This document shows, one piece after another, positions 36,105 to 45,460 of a stretch of 64,000 nucleotides of DNA. The stretch covers positions 1 through 64,000 of the forward strand of contig NZ_PPSW01000006.1 in NCBI RefSeq assembly GCF_005876835.1, given 5' to 3'. The notes beneath the pieces were generated by a model. The model was not told the origin of the DNA, did no database searches, and saw only the letters and a list, made by a program, of their open reading frames with translations. Each line of letters begins with the position of its first letter. Positions within the stretch are counted from its first letter, which is position 1. The position numbers and the translations under genes were made by a program. This stretch comes from Pseudoalteromonas phenolica (GTDB taxonomy: Bacteria; Pseudomonadota; Gammaproteobacteria; Enterobacterales; Alteromonadaceae).

Positions 36105-36829
36105 GATAATGCCCCCTCAGCGTTTTCTGTTTGCTGTGATTTATGCTCTGCGATGAGGTTTCTAATTTTTGCTTCAAAGCGCGCTAGACGGAATAGGTGA
36201 ACGATTAAAGCGGCGATTGCAGTTGGAATAGCCCAAAGACCAATATGCAGAGGCTCAATGCCCGCAATGCCATTTTCTTTTAAGAACGCGTCCATCAAAA
36301 GTACAGCGCCAAAAGCGATAAAGATATCTTCACCAAAAAACACCGCAATGTTGTCGCAAGCCGCGGCATGGGCACTAATTAAATCTTTAATTGGTTTAGG
36401 CAAATCACCATGTGTATTTGCTGCGGCACCTAATGCCATAGGGGCAAGTAATGGGCGAACGGTTTGCGCTTGACCCGCTAGGCTTAATAAGCCCAAAGCC
36501 GCTGAGCATTCACGTACCACAAAATACATACTTAAAATGCGGGTTGTCGTAGCGCCTTTAATGTTAGCAATCCAAGTTTTTGCGCGTTGCTGCAGACCGT
36601 AGCGTTCTAGAATAGCTATCACAGGCAAGATAAGTAAAAAGCTAGCGAGTTGGCGGGAGTTCATAAACTTTTCGCCAAAGGTTTCGATTAAGGCGATAAA
36701 GTCCATATCCACGGCAATACCGGTGGCAAGACCTGCCGCAGTCACAACCAGCAGTGGGTTGAACTTTAAGGCAAAGCCAACCACAACGACCAAAATGCCA
36801 ATCAGCGGCATATAGTTTAAATCAAACAT
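36101..36829 (-). CDS. DUF969 membrane protein, partner of DUF979
   Basis: A 242-aa inner-membrane protein with about six helices and the conserved 'REGLGPLLAPMALGAAANTHGDLPKPIKDLISAHAAACDN'-type loop (here beginning 'LLAPMALGAAANTHGDLP'). With DUF979 it probably forms one carrier of the ion-transporter superfamily. It begins 4 nt after pxpC and is translationally coupled to DUF979. Confidence 0.85.
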   Translation of the reverse strand: MFDLNYMPLIGILVVVVGFALKFNPLLVVTAAGLATGIAVDMDFIALIETFGEKFMNSRQLASFLLILPVIAILERYGLQQRAKTWIANIKGATTTRILSMYFVVRECSAALGLLSLAGQAQTVRPLLAPMALGAAANTHGDLPKPIKDLISAHAAACDNIAVFFGEDIFIAFGAVLLMDAFLKENGIAGIEPLHIGLWAIPTAIAALIVHLFRLARFEAKIRNLIAEHKSQQTENAEGALS

Positions 36830-36833
36830 GATG

Positions 36834-37769
36834 TTACTTCTTATTTTCTAATTGTTGTATTGCGATTTTGAACCGCGTTATTTCTTGTTCTTGTTTTTTC
36901 AATGCAGTGTTAGCCACATCAAAATCTACCAGCTCAAAGCGACAAGTTTTAGTTGGCGCTAATTGGCTAAAATGACGTAAGTCTGCTTGGATCACAGAGG
37001 CTATAATTGGGTAGCCACCTGTTGTTTGGCAGTCATTGAGCAAAACAATCGGGGTGCCTGTTGGCGGTAATTGAATAACGCCGGGGTGAACACCTTGCGA
37101 ATCAATGCTTTTTTGGTGCGGTAACAGTGTGGGATGCTCTAAACGGGCACCCATACGATTACTTAAGTCGCTGACAGTCCATGTTTTCGATAAAAGCTGT
37201 GCCAAATAATCCTCTGGCAAGATATCACAATGTGGGCCTTTGAGTACTCTTACCACGTTTGTATAGTCAGTAGGCTTTATAGCCAGCTCTGAGCAAGGAA
37301 CTAAGCTTTCAGAGAAGGGAATGACATCACCTTTTTGCAAAGCGTTTCCTTCAAAACCGCCAAATTTGGCTTGGCAGTCGGTACTGCGAGAGTTCATCAC
37401 TTTCAGTACATCGAAACCATGCTCTACACATAAATAGGCGCGTAAAAACTCTGGATGACTGGCAAATTTAATGATGTCGCCCGCTTTTGCATGGTAACGC
37501 CATCCAGGGTAGAGGGCTTTTGAGTTGAGTTTTGCATTCAAGTTGCCCCCAGTGATGGCAAAATTACATGGCTGAGTAAATTCAAATTCAGATAAACCAA
37601 CAGTAATTTCAATACAGGCGGCAGTTTCTATATTACCCAGTAGTGCATTGCCTGCTTTCAATGCGATTGGATCGAGTACGCCAGCTTGCGAGACACCTAA
37701 ATGACGATGCCCGTGACGACCTAAATCTTGAATGCTACTGAAAACGCCGGGTTTGATCACTTTTAGCAT
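36834..37769 (-). CDS. pxpC: 5-oxoprolinase subunit PxpC (biotin-dependent carboxylase-like, KipA type)
   Basis: A 311-aa protein of the carboxyltransferase C/D-like family: 'KPGVFSSIQDLGRHGHRHLGVSQAGVLDPIALKAGNALLG' at the start, and 'GVIQLPPTGTPIVLLNDCQTTGGYPIIASV'. PxpC works with PxpA and PxpB to hydrolyse 5-oxoproline to glutamate using ATP. It overlaps pxpB by one base (TAATG) and leads into DUF969. Confidence 0.9.
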   Translation of the reverse strand: MLKVIKPGVFSSIQDLGRHGHRHLGVSQAGVLDPIALKAGNALLGNIETAACIEITVGLSEFEFTQPCNFAITGGNLNAKLNSKALYPGWRYHAKAGDIIKFASHPEFLRAYLCVEHGFDVLKVMNSRSTDCQAKFGGFEGNALQKGDVIPFSESLVPCSELAIKPTDYTNVVRVLKGPHCDILPEDYLAQLLSKTWTVSDLSNRMGARLEHPTLLPHQKSIDSQGVHPGVIQLPPTGTPIVLLNDCQTTGGYPIIASVIQADLRHFSQLAPTKTCRFELVDFDVANTALKKQEQEITRFKIAIQQLENKK

Positions 37770-38416
37770 TAGCGGTGCTCCTTAGGAATAAACCTGACAA
37801 CGTCACCGGGTGCTAACAAGCTAGGCGAATCAGTATGAGGGTTAAATAAAGGTTGCTCGCATCTACCTATAAGGTGCCAACCTCCAGGGGAGCTAGACGG
37901 GTAAATAGCAGTAAGAGATTCTGCTATTGCAACACTGAGTGCAGGTACATGCGCCCTTGGCGTGGATTTTCGAGGCAACTTAAGTTGCTCTGGGAGCGAT
38001 TCTAAATAACCAAATCCAGGTAAAAAGCCTAAAAATCCGACCTGATAGTCTACAGAGGCATGTAACTCGATGGCTTGTTTTTGGCTTAAACCGGTAAGCT
38101 CAGATACTTCATTTAAGTCAGGGCCGTATTCACCGCCGTAGAAGGTATCAATTAGATGTGTTTTAGGTGTGAATACTTCAGGTTCACTTTTTTCCCATAG
38201 GGTGATTAGTTGTTCTAACCAATAATCAGCTCGAGTAAAGTCATTGAGGTAGAAGGTAATAGATGAGTTGGCTGGAACTATGTCAAAAAAATCATTGGTA
38301 TTATATGCGGTTTGTGCGAGCGCAAAGATTTTTTGTCGTACTTCCTGAGTTATTAATCCGTCAATTGATAGAACTAATGCTTGTTCACTAAGTTGATAGC
38401 ATTGCACGCAGGTCAT
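37769..38416 (-). CDS. pxpB: 5-oxoprolinase subunit PxpB (KipI type)
   Basis: A 215-aa protein with the PxpB/KipI landmarks 'IDTFYGGEYGPDLNEVSELTGLS' (typically 'VCYGGEFGPDL'), 'GFLPGFGYLESLPEQLKLPR' and 'PSSSPGGWHLIGRCEQPLF'. It is the ATP-handling partner of PxpC. It is the first gene of the unit; its upstream neighbour is the leucyl aminopeptidase gene, not pxpA, which is unusual. Confidence 0.9.
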   Translation of the reverse strand: MTCVQCYQLSEQALVLSIDGLITQEVRQKIFALAQTAYNTNDFFDIVPANSSITFYLNDFTRADYWLEQLITLWEKSEPEVFTPKTHLIDTFYGGEYGPDLNEVSELTGLSQKQAIELHASVDYQVGFLGFLPGFGYLESLPEQLKLPRKSTPRAHVPALSVAIAESLTAIYPSSSPGGWHLIGRCEQPLFNPHTDSPSLLAPGDVVRFIPKEHR

Positions 38417-38498
38417 GGTTGTTCCGATTATTATATTTATTTTCTTATTGTGTCATAACAGGCAAGTATTGAGTACCTTAGCGATTCACCAATACAAA

Positions 38499-38530
38499 AA
38501 AGCCACATCTATAAATGGATGTGGCTTTTA
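38499..38530. terminator. Terminator between the M17 aminopeptidase and pxpB
   Basis: A 12-bp stem, AAAAGCCACATC/GATGTGGCTTTT, flanked by A and T tracts. It ends the aminopeptidase transcript, so pxpB needs its own promoter in the ~80 bp that follow. Confidence 0.8.
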
Positions 38531-38557
38531 GATAAACTGTTTTAACTGAAGCAGTTA

Positions 38558-40072
38558 TTACTGCTTGTTAGTTAAAAGCCAGTTACTTAGCATACGAACA
38601 CCATAACCTGTGCCGCCTGCTGGGATTTCATCTTTTGCAGAGTTAGTTAACGCATTACCCGCGATATCGATGTGTAACCAACGTGTGTCACCAGCAAAAT
38701 GTTGTAAGAATGATGCTGCAGTTGTTGCACCTGGACCACCTGAACCAATGTTTGCGATGTCAGCAATTGGTGACTTAAGCTTGTCTTTGTAGCCTAACGG
38801 TAAACGCCATACAGGCTCATTTACTTGCTTACCAGCAACAGTGATTTGGTCAACTAGCGTTTGGTCATCAGAGAAGATTGCAGAGTAACGGTTACCTACT
38901 GCACGGATCTTAGAGCCTGTTAGTGTTGCTACATCAATCATGACCTCTGGCTTGTAGTATTCACGTGCATACCACATAGCATCACTTAATACTAAACGAC
39001 CTTCAGCGTCCGTGTTTAATACTTCAACACTAATGCCTTCAGCTGTGCGAAGCACATCACCTGGTGCGATTGAGTTTTCTGACACCATGTTTGCAGCCAT
39101 ACCCATAACCGCAACTACGTTTACGTCTGCTTTGCTTAGTGCCATTGCTTTAACAGTACCAAGTACCGCTGCAGCACCTGCCATGTCAGATTTCATGCGG
39201 TTGATAGATGAACCCGTTTTGATGCTGTAACCACCTGAATCGAATGTAATACCTTTACCAACAAGTGCGATTGGTGTGCTGTTATTACCTTCATAGTGTG
39301 CAACTACTAGACGTGAACCGTCTTTAGAGCCACGGCCAACACCTTCAAGTGCACCCATGCCAAGCTCTTTAAGTTTTGCAGGTTCTAAAATAGTAACCTT
39401 AACGCCGTATTGCTCAAGATCTTTTGCCGCTTTTGCGAAATCAACAGGCGTCATTTCAGTTGGTACTTCAGACGTTAGGTCACGTGCTAAAAATACACCT
39501 TTTTCGATGTTTGCTAGTTGCTCGTACGCTTTCGCTGTTGCTTTTTTATTAGCTACATCGAAGTTGTAAGTCACGTTAAATTTGTTTGGCTCTTTTTTGT
39601 ATAGTTCAAACGTGTAATCACGTAAATTTGCACCGTGTGCAAGTTGTGCAGCAAGGTCAGCGTTGCTCACTGCGCCTTTTACATCTTCAAACGCGATTGT
39701 CGCTTTATCTACTTTTTTACCTTCAAGTTTAGCGTGTAAGTTAGCACCAAGCTTAGCCATTTTTGCTGAGTCAAGCTTGTCTTCTTCACCTAAACCAACC
39801 ACCAAGATGCGGCCGTAATCGCTGTCAACTGGCGCGATTACTTCTAATGTTTTACCGTAAGCACCTTTGAATTCAGCTGTTTTGATAGCGCGATTAATTT
39901 GTTTTTTGGTATCTCTATCTAAGAAATCAAATTGTGTTGCTGCTTCGCCTGCTTGGAAAACAACAAGCGCATCACCCTTGCTTAATTTAGAGTTGAAATT
40001 GAAGTCTGCTGCAAATGCGCTTGAAGCAGAAACTGCTAACGCGATTGCACTGATCTGTGAAACAAATTTCAT
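38558..40072 (-). CDS. Exported M17 leucyl aminopeptidase
   Basis: A 504-aa zinc aminopeptidase of the PepA family. Unlike cytoplasmic PepA it has a signal peptide ('MKFVSQISAIALAVSASSAFA'), so it should work in the periplasm or outside. The C-terminal catalytic half shows 'LVGKGITFDSGGYSIK', 'MKSDMAGAAAVLG' and the M17 signature 'NTDAEGRLVLSDA', which carry the metal ligands. Residues ~20-170 are the N-terminal domain. It is transcribed alone, with a good AGGA ribosome site. Confidence 0.92.
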   Translation of the reverse strand: MKFVSQISAIALAVSASSAFAADFNFNSKLSKGDALVVFQAGEAATQFDFLDRDTKKQINRAIKTAEFKGAYGKTLEVIAPVDSDYGRILVVGLGEEDKLDSAKMAKLGANLHAKLEGKKVDKATIAFEDVKGAVSNADLAAQLAHGANLRDYTFELYKKEPNKFNVTYNFDVANKKATAKAYEQLANIEKGVFLARDLTSEVPTEMTPVDFAKAAKDLEQYGVKVTILEPAKLKELGMGALEGVGRGSKDGSRLVVAHYEGNNSTPIALVGKGITFDSGGYSIKTGSSINRMKSDMAGAAAVLGTVKAMALSKADVNVVAVMGMAANMVSENSIAPGDVLRTAEGISVEVLNTDAEGRLVLSDAMWYAREYYKPEVMIDVATLTGSKIRAVGNRYSAIFSDDQTLVDQITVAGKQVNEPVWRLPLGYKDKLKSPIADIANIGSGGPGATTAASFLQHFAGDTRWLHIDIAGNALTNSAKDEIPAGGTGYGVRMLSNWLLTNKQ

Positions 40073-40232
40073 AGTACATTCCTAGATAAATAATTTGTTG
40101 GCTTTTTACATTAAATTCGAAAAAAAAGACACTCAATGTCGTTAAATTTACGAGTTTAAACGGTGGATGAAAGTAAATTCACATCCACAAGGTCATAGTT
40201 AATATGTTTCAAGCACATTTTAGGTCAAATAA

Positions 40233-41489
40233 ATGAAAGTAATAATTACGATTTTGTCTACGTTGCTATTTTTTCCTCTATTTTCAAATGCAATGGATAA
40301 AGACAATGCAACTTCGCATATTCAAACATTGGTGCTGGGTTCGGGATGTTTCTGGGGAGCTGAAAAAGGCTATGAACAGTTAGAAGGGGTCTTAGACGCT
40401 GAGTCTGGTTATGCAGATGGCCGTGGTTTTAAAGCCACCTACAAAGAGATCATCAAACGTAAACGACGTTTTGATGACAATAATTATGCCGAAGTCGTGA
40501 AAGTTACTTACAACGCCAATATGCTCAGTACACGCGCATTGCTTGAACATTTTTTTGAAAAGCACGACCCAACGCAAGAAAATCGCCAAGGCAATGACAT
40601 TGGTACTCAGTACCGTTCAATTATTTTGTATAACACACCTGAACAGCTTTCAGTGATTAATGAAGCAAAAACAGAGTTTCAGAACTTATTAAGCAAGGCT
40701 GGGTATGGAGAAATAAAGACCCAAGTGAAACCGCTTGAGCAGTTTTATCGTGCCGAAGAATATCATCAAAACTACATTGCTAAAAACCCGAACGGGTATT
40801 GCCCTGATCATTCTACTGGCGTGACGTTTAAGCAAACAAAACCAAGTAAAGTTGATAACAGTTCATTGCTGGTGGGTAAGCAAGTGGTGATCATTGATTC
40901 TCGCAATTACTGCCCATATTGTGAAAAACTGAAATCTACCGTACTAAACGACTATCAAGGCACAATTCCTTTAACCTATCGCTATGCAGATCAACTTGAG
41001 CGTTTAGTAGTTCGCTCTGCGACTTGGGCAACCCCTACCATTTTATTTTTTGAAAATGGCAAAGAAGTGGCTGGTTTTCAGGGGTATATGACTCGTGAAG
41101 ACTTTTATCAAGCGCTGGGTGCATTTAAATTGGGTGAGTCAGAAGCCTATGAGGTTGCTTTTCAAAAAGGAACTGACAGACCGTTTTGTAAAGAATATGA
41201 CTTGTTTAAGAAAACAGGTGAGGGCGTGTTTATTGACAAACTAAGCGGTGCGCCTTTGTTTGAAACATCAAAACGGTTCAACTCAGGTACAGGTTGGTTG
41301 TCGTTTACTCGTCCTGTAAAAGACAGTGTGACTTATCATGACGATCACAGCTTTGGTATGAAACGAATTGAAATACGTTCTAAATCTAGTGGTATTCATT
41401 TGGGTCATGTTTTTAAAGGCGAAGGTCCAAGAGGGCAAGATAGATACTGCATTAACGCTACCGTATTAGAGTTTATAGAAAAAGTTTAA
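40233..41489 (+). CDS. Secreted methionine-sulfoxide reductase: MsrA-thioredoxin-MsrB fusion
   Basis: A 418-aa repair enzyme for oxidised methionine outside the cytoplasm (signal peptide 'IITILSTLLFFPLFSNA'). Residues ~30-200 are MsrA with the nucleophile C39 in 'GSGCFWGAE'. Residues ~205-300 are a thioredoxin-like module with C227-P-Y-C230 and a cis-proline at 268. Residues ~310-418 are MsrB with 'SGTGWLSF' and the nucleophile C406 in 'DRYCINA'. The thioredoxin module sits between the two reductases, whereas in neisserial PilB it comes first. The built-in CPYC could recycle both active sites. It is a single gene, divergent from the M17 peptidase. Confidence 0.9.
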   Translation: MKVIITILSTLLFFPLFSNAMDKDNATSHIQTLVLGSGCFWGAEKGYEQLEGVLDAESGYADGRGFKATYKEIIKRKRRFDDNNYAEVVKVTYNANMLSTRALLEHFFEKHDPTQENRQGNDIGTQYRSIILYNTPEQLSVINEAKTEFQNLLSKAGYGEIKTQVKPLEQFYRAEEYHQNYIAKNPNGYCPDHSTGVTFKQTKPSKVDNSSLLVGKQVVIIDSRNYCPYCEKLKSTVLNDYQGTIPLTYRYADQLERLVVRSATWATPTILFFENGKEVAGFQGYMTREDFYQALGAFKLGESEAYEVAFQKGTDRPFCKEYDLFKKTGEGVFIDKLSGAPLFETSKRFNSGTGWLSFTRPVKDSVTYHDDHSFGMKRIEIRSKSSGIHLGHVFKGEGPRGQDRYCINATVLEFIEKV

Positions 41490-41661
41490 ATTTGACTTTA
41501 AACTACAATTAACTAATTCAGTGTCATATAGAACATGTTTATGTTAAATGATGCAAAAGTGCACTATTTTCCATTGTTTAGCGTATACTTTAATTGTAGA
41601 AAATATGTGAGTTAGGGCATGGTGCTATTCGCAGGTTATTAATTAGTTAGATGGTGTAGTT

Positions 41662-42693
41662 TTGGACCAAACTTTATTTCTATTAACAGTTCATAGGCAA
41701 TTTAATCGTCTTTTAAGTGATTTAGCATTAAGCTCGGACATTGCTCCTTTTCTCAAAGAAGTGATCGGAACAGTAGAGCAATTTTTGCCTGGCTGTAAAG
41801 TTTCTATTCTAACTTTAAATAAAGAACACAATACACTCCACAGTGGTGCTGAAAATAACCTACCAGACTTCTATAACGATGCCATTGAAGGCGTTAAAAT
41901 AGGCGAAAATGTGGGAAGTTGTGGCGCAGCAGCATTTTTAAACAAGCCAGTTATTGTCGAAAATATAAATTCGCACTCAAATTGGCAACCTTATTTAGCG
42001 CTTACCCAACAAGCTAATCTTCATGCATGTTGGTCAATTCCTTTCACTGACTCTTACAAAGAAGTAATGGGGACGTTTGCGATATATCATCATGAAGCAA
42101 AGTCTCCGACGGAAGCTGAAATTGAAATTGTAAAAGTAGCAGCCCTTATAACATCAGTTGCTATGGAAAAGCTGAAACTAGAAGAGCAACTAATATTTAG
42201 TGCGACACATGATGAACTCACTCGTCTCCATAACCGCGCTTTTTTAAACGAAGCTGGTGAAAACTTTTTATCACTTTGCGCCAGAAATGAAATGAATTGC
42301 TCTGTGCTATTCATGGACCTAAATAAGTTCAAACGCGTTAACGACGAACTAGGTCACAAAGCCGGCGATGAATTACTTGTTCATGTCGCTAAGATAATTC
42401 AAAAGCAAACTCGTAAAAGCGATATTTCGGCGAGGTTTGGCGGTGATGAATTTATTATCATTATGGAAAATACATCAGAAGATGATGGTGAATCAGTAGC
42501 AAAGAGAATTCACCACGCAATTATGGACAGCGTCTCTGAAAAAATTCTAGCGTTAAATTTTGGGGTGAGTATAGGTATTGCCAAAATGTCTACGTATGAG
42601 CAATTATCTTTGAAAAAGTTAATTCATATTGCTGATGTAGCTATGTATTTTGCAAAACAAAATGATTTAGGAGTTTATACAAAAAGGGTGTAA
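41662..42693 (+). CDS. GAF-domain diguanylate cyclase
   Basis: A 343-aa cytoplasmic signalling protein that should make cyclic di-GMP. Residues ~20-165 form a GAF sensor domain ('VGSCGAAAFLNKPVIVENI', 'ACWSIPFTDS'). Residues ~180-340 are a GGDEF domain with an intact active site at 260-264 ('RFGGDEF') and an RxxD inhibitory site at 251-254 exactly five residues upstream. The start is a TTG with a weak ribosome site, so the N-terminus is less certain. The ligand of the GAF domain is unknown. Confidence 0.88.
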   Translation: MDQTLFLLTVHRQFNRLLSDLALSSDIAPFLKEVIGTVEQFLPGCKVSILTLNKEHNTLHSGAENNLPDFYNDAIEGVKIGENVGSCGAAAFLNKPVIVENINSHSNWQPYLALTQQANLHACWSIPFTDSYKEVMGTFAIYHHEAKSPTEAEIEIVKVAALITSVAMEKLKLEEQLIFSATHDELTRLHNRAFLNEAGENFLSLCARNEMNCSVLFMDLNKFKRVNDELGHKAGDELLVHVAKIIQKQTRKSDISARFGGDEFIIIMENTSEDDGESVAKRIHHAIMDSVSEKILALNFGVSIGIAKMSTYEQLSLKKLIHIADVAMYFAKQNDLGVYTKRV

Positions 42694-42725
42694 ATGCTAG
42701 TTTTACTGGAAGTTATTTAGAGTGT

Positions 42726-42802
42726 TGGTACAACCGAGTGGATTCGAACCACCGACCCCTACCATGTCAAGGTAGTGCTCTAACCAACTGAGCTACGGTT
42801 GT
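42726..42802 (-). tRNA. tRNA-Val (anticodon GAC), copy 1
   Basis: 77-nt cloverleaf on the minus strand: acceptor ACAACCG/CGGTTGT, anticodon stem CTACC/GGTAG with loop TTGACAT (anticodon GAC), T arm with GTTCGAATC, encoded CCA. It closely matches E. coli valV/valW. Confidence 0.96.
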
Positions 42803-42815
42803 ATAAAGGAATAGT

Positions 42816-42892
42816 TGGTACAACCGAGTGGATTCGAACCACCGACCCCTACCATGTCAAGGTAGTGCTCTAACCAACTGAGCTACGGTTGT
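42816..42892 (-). tRNA. tRNA-Val (anticodon GAC), copy 2
   Basis: Identical in sequence to the copy at 42726-42802 and separated from it by 13 nt, so a recent tandem duplication or gene conversion. It is the promoter-proximal copy. Confidence 0.96.
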
Positions 42893-42925
42893 ACAATGCT
42901 AGGAAGTTCCTAAGCAACGGCGGCT

Positions 42926-42954
42926 AATATATAGCGCTGAAATAAAATGTTCAA
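42926..42954 (-). promoter_or_regulatory. Promoter of the tRNA-Val pair
   Basis: On the minus strand TTGAAC, a 17-nt spacer and TATATT, followed by a GC-rich discriminator, typical of stable-RNA promoters. Confidence 0.75.
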
Positions 42955-42994
42955 GCGTTGAAGCTAAAATTTTGTTTAATTGCAGTTTTTTTGT

Positions 42995-43996
42995 TCATAA
43001 CGGTCTAATGTCACACGCTTTATAAAAATTTTGCCACCATATAACGTGCTCTTTGCTTGTTTGTTTTAATTGGTTAAGTAACGAGTTCTTACTTTCAACA
43101 TCGACTAACTCTGACAGTTCCGAATGTGTTTGCCACAATTCAAACAACATAGGAGAGGTCTTTTCGAGTAGACCTGTTAAGTCGGCTTGATACCCCTGAA
43201 TTTTATTTAAATAAAATTTGTTGAAAATCGTATTTAGGATTTGGGCCTCTTTTTTACTTCTGCCTTCTCTACACACAGAGTTCATATAGTCGAAACCGGA
43301 TATCCAAGCGGTAGATTGTTGGTTGTATACAATTTGTAATTGGGCACTTGATAAAAGTCGTCTAATAAATCGATTTTGGTGCAACTTTTCTAACGATGTA
43401 GTGATTGACGATGCATCGATAGAGTCGTTTTTTTTACTGGCTATTTGTTTGCGTATATTCAGAAGGTTATCTAACGCTTCTAAAGCACTAGCACTGCTGT
43501 ATTGATTGCTGTCTGCAGGAAGAAAGTCACTAGTAAGCTGCAATAAACCTTTTAATTCAGCTTCATTGAAAAGCATATAATTAAATTCGCTCATTAGGTT
43601 TTGCTGCTTTTCTACAGCTGCGCTTTTAAGTGTAGCTTTTAGCGACTCATCTTTGGTTAGCGGGTCATTTAGGCAATCATTAGCAAGTTTAATGAACTGA
43701 ATTTGATACTTTAGACGCTCACTGGCAACTTGCGTTTTACCTAGCTGATTGTTTCTTTTTGCAACTAAATTAGATAGCTTGCAGTGCCCTAGCGAACCTA
43801 ATTCGAGTATAGAAATTTGAAACTGCGATTCAAGCTGAGATATAACAGGCACTTGGATATTTTTTAATACTGGCTTGTCAGGTGCATCTCCTAACACGGT
43901 ATTTAAACGGGCTTTGTAATCTTCATTTATATCAACAGCGTGCTCAGTACACGCTGATAGAATAAGCAAACAACTAATCAGTAACCATTTTTGCAA
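42995..43996 (-). CDS. DUF3080 family lipoprotein
   Basis: A 333-aa protein with a lipoprotein signal ('LLISCLLILSACTEH'; the lipobox cysteine is residue 16). The mature part is helical, fits DUF3080 of marine gammaproteobacteria and has no known function. Its start lies inside the end of the MATE gene (23-nt overlap), so the two are co-transcribed. Confidence 0.75.
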   Translation of the reverse strand: MQKWLLISCLLILSACTEHAVDINEDYKARLNTVLGDAPDKPVLKNIQVPVISQLESQFQISILELGSLGHCKLSNLVAKRNNQLGKTQVASERLKYQIQFIKLANDCLNDPLTKDESLKATLKSAAVEKQQNLMSEFNYMLFNEAELKGLLQLTSDFLPADSNQYSSASALEALDNLLNIRKQIASKKNDSIDASSITTSLEKLHQNRFIRRLLSSAQLQIVYNQQSTAWISGFDYMNSVCREGRSKKEAQILNTIFNKFYLNKIQGYQADLTGLLEKTSPMLFELWQTHSELSELVDVESKNSLLNQLKQTSKEHVIWWQNFYKACDIRPL

Positions 43997-45323
43997 GACG
44001 AGACCTCACACTAAGTAAGAGTAAACAGGCGGCAACAGATAAACCAAGGATAATGCCAATCCAAAACCCTTTCGCGCCCATTGGTGCAACCAGCCAATTT
44101 GTTTTTGCCAGCACATAGCCCAGCGCGAAGCCAATCAACCAATAAGAGACAAAAGTGATACCCATGATAGGCTGAGTATGTTTAAGGCCTCTGAGTACAC
44201 CGCTGGCTGCAACTTGAAGGGCATCTGGTAACTGATAAAAACAAGCTAAGATGATGATCCCCATTGCCAACTGAGCAACTTGTTCGTTTTGAGTATACAA
44301 GTAAGTAACTGGCTCTCTAAATATAAATGTAACGAGTGCGACAAAGAAAGCGATCATTGCCGCTAAGCAAAAACTCGTAAAAATGGCCGTTTTAAGTTGT
44401 GTGTATGCTTGTTGGCCTGAAAGGTTACCAATACGGATCGCAATGGCCATAGAGAGACTTAAAGGCATCATAAATAATACGGCAGTAACACTCGCAGCAA
44501 TCTGGTGTCCAGATACCATAATGGCACCTAAATCAGCAATAAATAGTGGAATACATGCAAATAAAGTGACTTCAAAAAAGGTCGCCATTGAAATTGGAAA
44601 ACCAAGTTTAGTCAGATAAAACATGGATTTAAAGTTAGGTTTTTCAAAGCGGCTTACCAGCCATCGGCCTTTCAGTTTTTTGCTATTGAAACTATAGATA
44701 ATTTGGCTCAACGCCATCGCACATGCGACTAGACTTGTAGCGACACCACAGCCAGCAGCCCCCATCGACGGCATGCCTAACTTTCCGTATATAAAAATAT
44801 AGTTAGCTACTATGTTTACCAACAGCCCGATAATACTGATATAAAAAGTCACCTTAGTCAGCCCAATGCCTTCTGAAACGTTTCGGTAAACGTTAAACAC
44901 CAAAAAGCCAAGAACACCCCATTTTACATACTCAATATAAGCTTGCGAGGTGCTAATAATTTCAGACTTTGCACCAAGTTTAGAAAAAATATAAGGGGTA
45001 ATAAGAGGGAACAGAAATACTAATGCACTTAATATAGCAACTAAAAATAAGCTTTGTTGAAAGTAGTGTTTTATCCCTTTTTTGTCTTTAGCGCCATGGC
45101 AGTGAGCAACCACGCTGGTCAACGCCAATAAGATCCCCTGCAAAGAAAAAATAACCGGGTTTAATACCCCAGTTGCAATCGATAAAGCTGCGAGGTCATT
45201 GGCACTAACTTGTCCGGCCATCATGGTGTCTACCACAGACATTAAAACAAGAATGATCTGTGCAAAAAATACAGGTATGGCAAGTTGTAGAAGGCGTTTG
45301 GCTTCCCAAAGACTAAATTTCAT
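43974..45323 (-). CDS. MATE-family multidrug efflux transporter
   Basis: A 449-aa inner-membrane antiporter with ~12 helices, of the NorM/MdtK type: 'LLQLAIPVFFAQIILVLMSVVDTMMAGQVSANDLAALSIA' at the N-terminus (split here only for recognition) and the second-half repeat 'GFPISMATFFEVTLFACIPLF'. It likely exports cationic drugs in exchange for Na+ or H+. The position divergent from ribE and next to a DUF3080 gene is common in this order. Confidence 0.9.
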   Translation of the reverse strand: MKFSLWEAKRLLQLAIPVFFAQIILVLMSVVDTMMAGQVSANDLAALSIATGVLNPVIFSLQGILLALTSVVAHCHGAKDKKGIKHYFQQSLFLVAILSALVFLFPLITPYIFSKLGAKSEIISTSQAYIEYVKWGVLGFLVFNVYRNVSEGIGLTKVTFYISIIGLLVNIVANYIFIYGKLGMPSMGAAGCGVATSLVACAMALSQIIYSFNSKKLKGRWLVSRFEKPNFKSMFYLTKLGFPISMATFFEVTLFACIPLFIADLGAIMVSGHQIAASVTAVLFMMPLSLSMAIAIRIGNLSGQQAYTQLKTAIFTSFCLAAMIAFFVALVTFIFREPVTYLYTQNEQVAQLAMGIIILACFYQLPDALQVAASGVLRGLKHTQPIMGITFVSYWLIGFALGYVLAKTNWLVAPMGAKGFWIGIILGLSVAACLLLLSVRSRLAKMVTD

Positions 45324-45460
45324 AAGGTACGACGGTAAAAACCCTAATTCTAATCTGGTTATAAACCATAAGCTATTAAAAGAGATAAATAACTTAAATG
45401 ATCGCTTACTGCCGTTATTTCGTTCCTGTATGATTGCCTTATTACGATAGAGGAGTATTC

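Noticed and set aside
45324..45460. FMN riboswitch before ribE
   Set aside because: The region is too short and lacks the conserved RFN elements.
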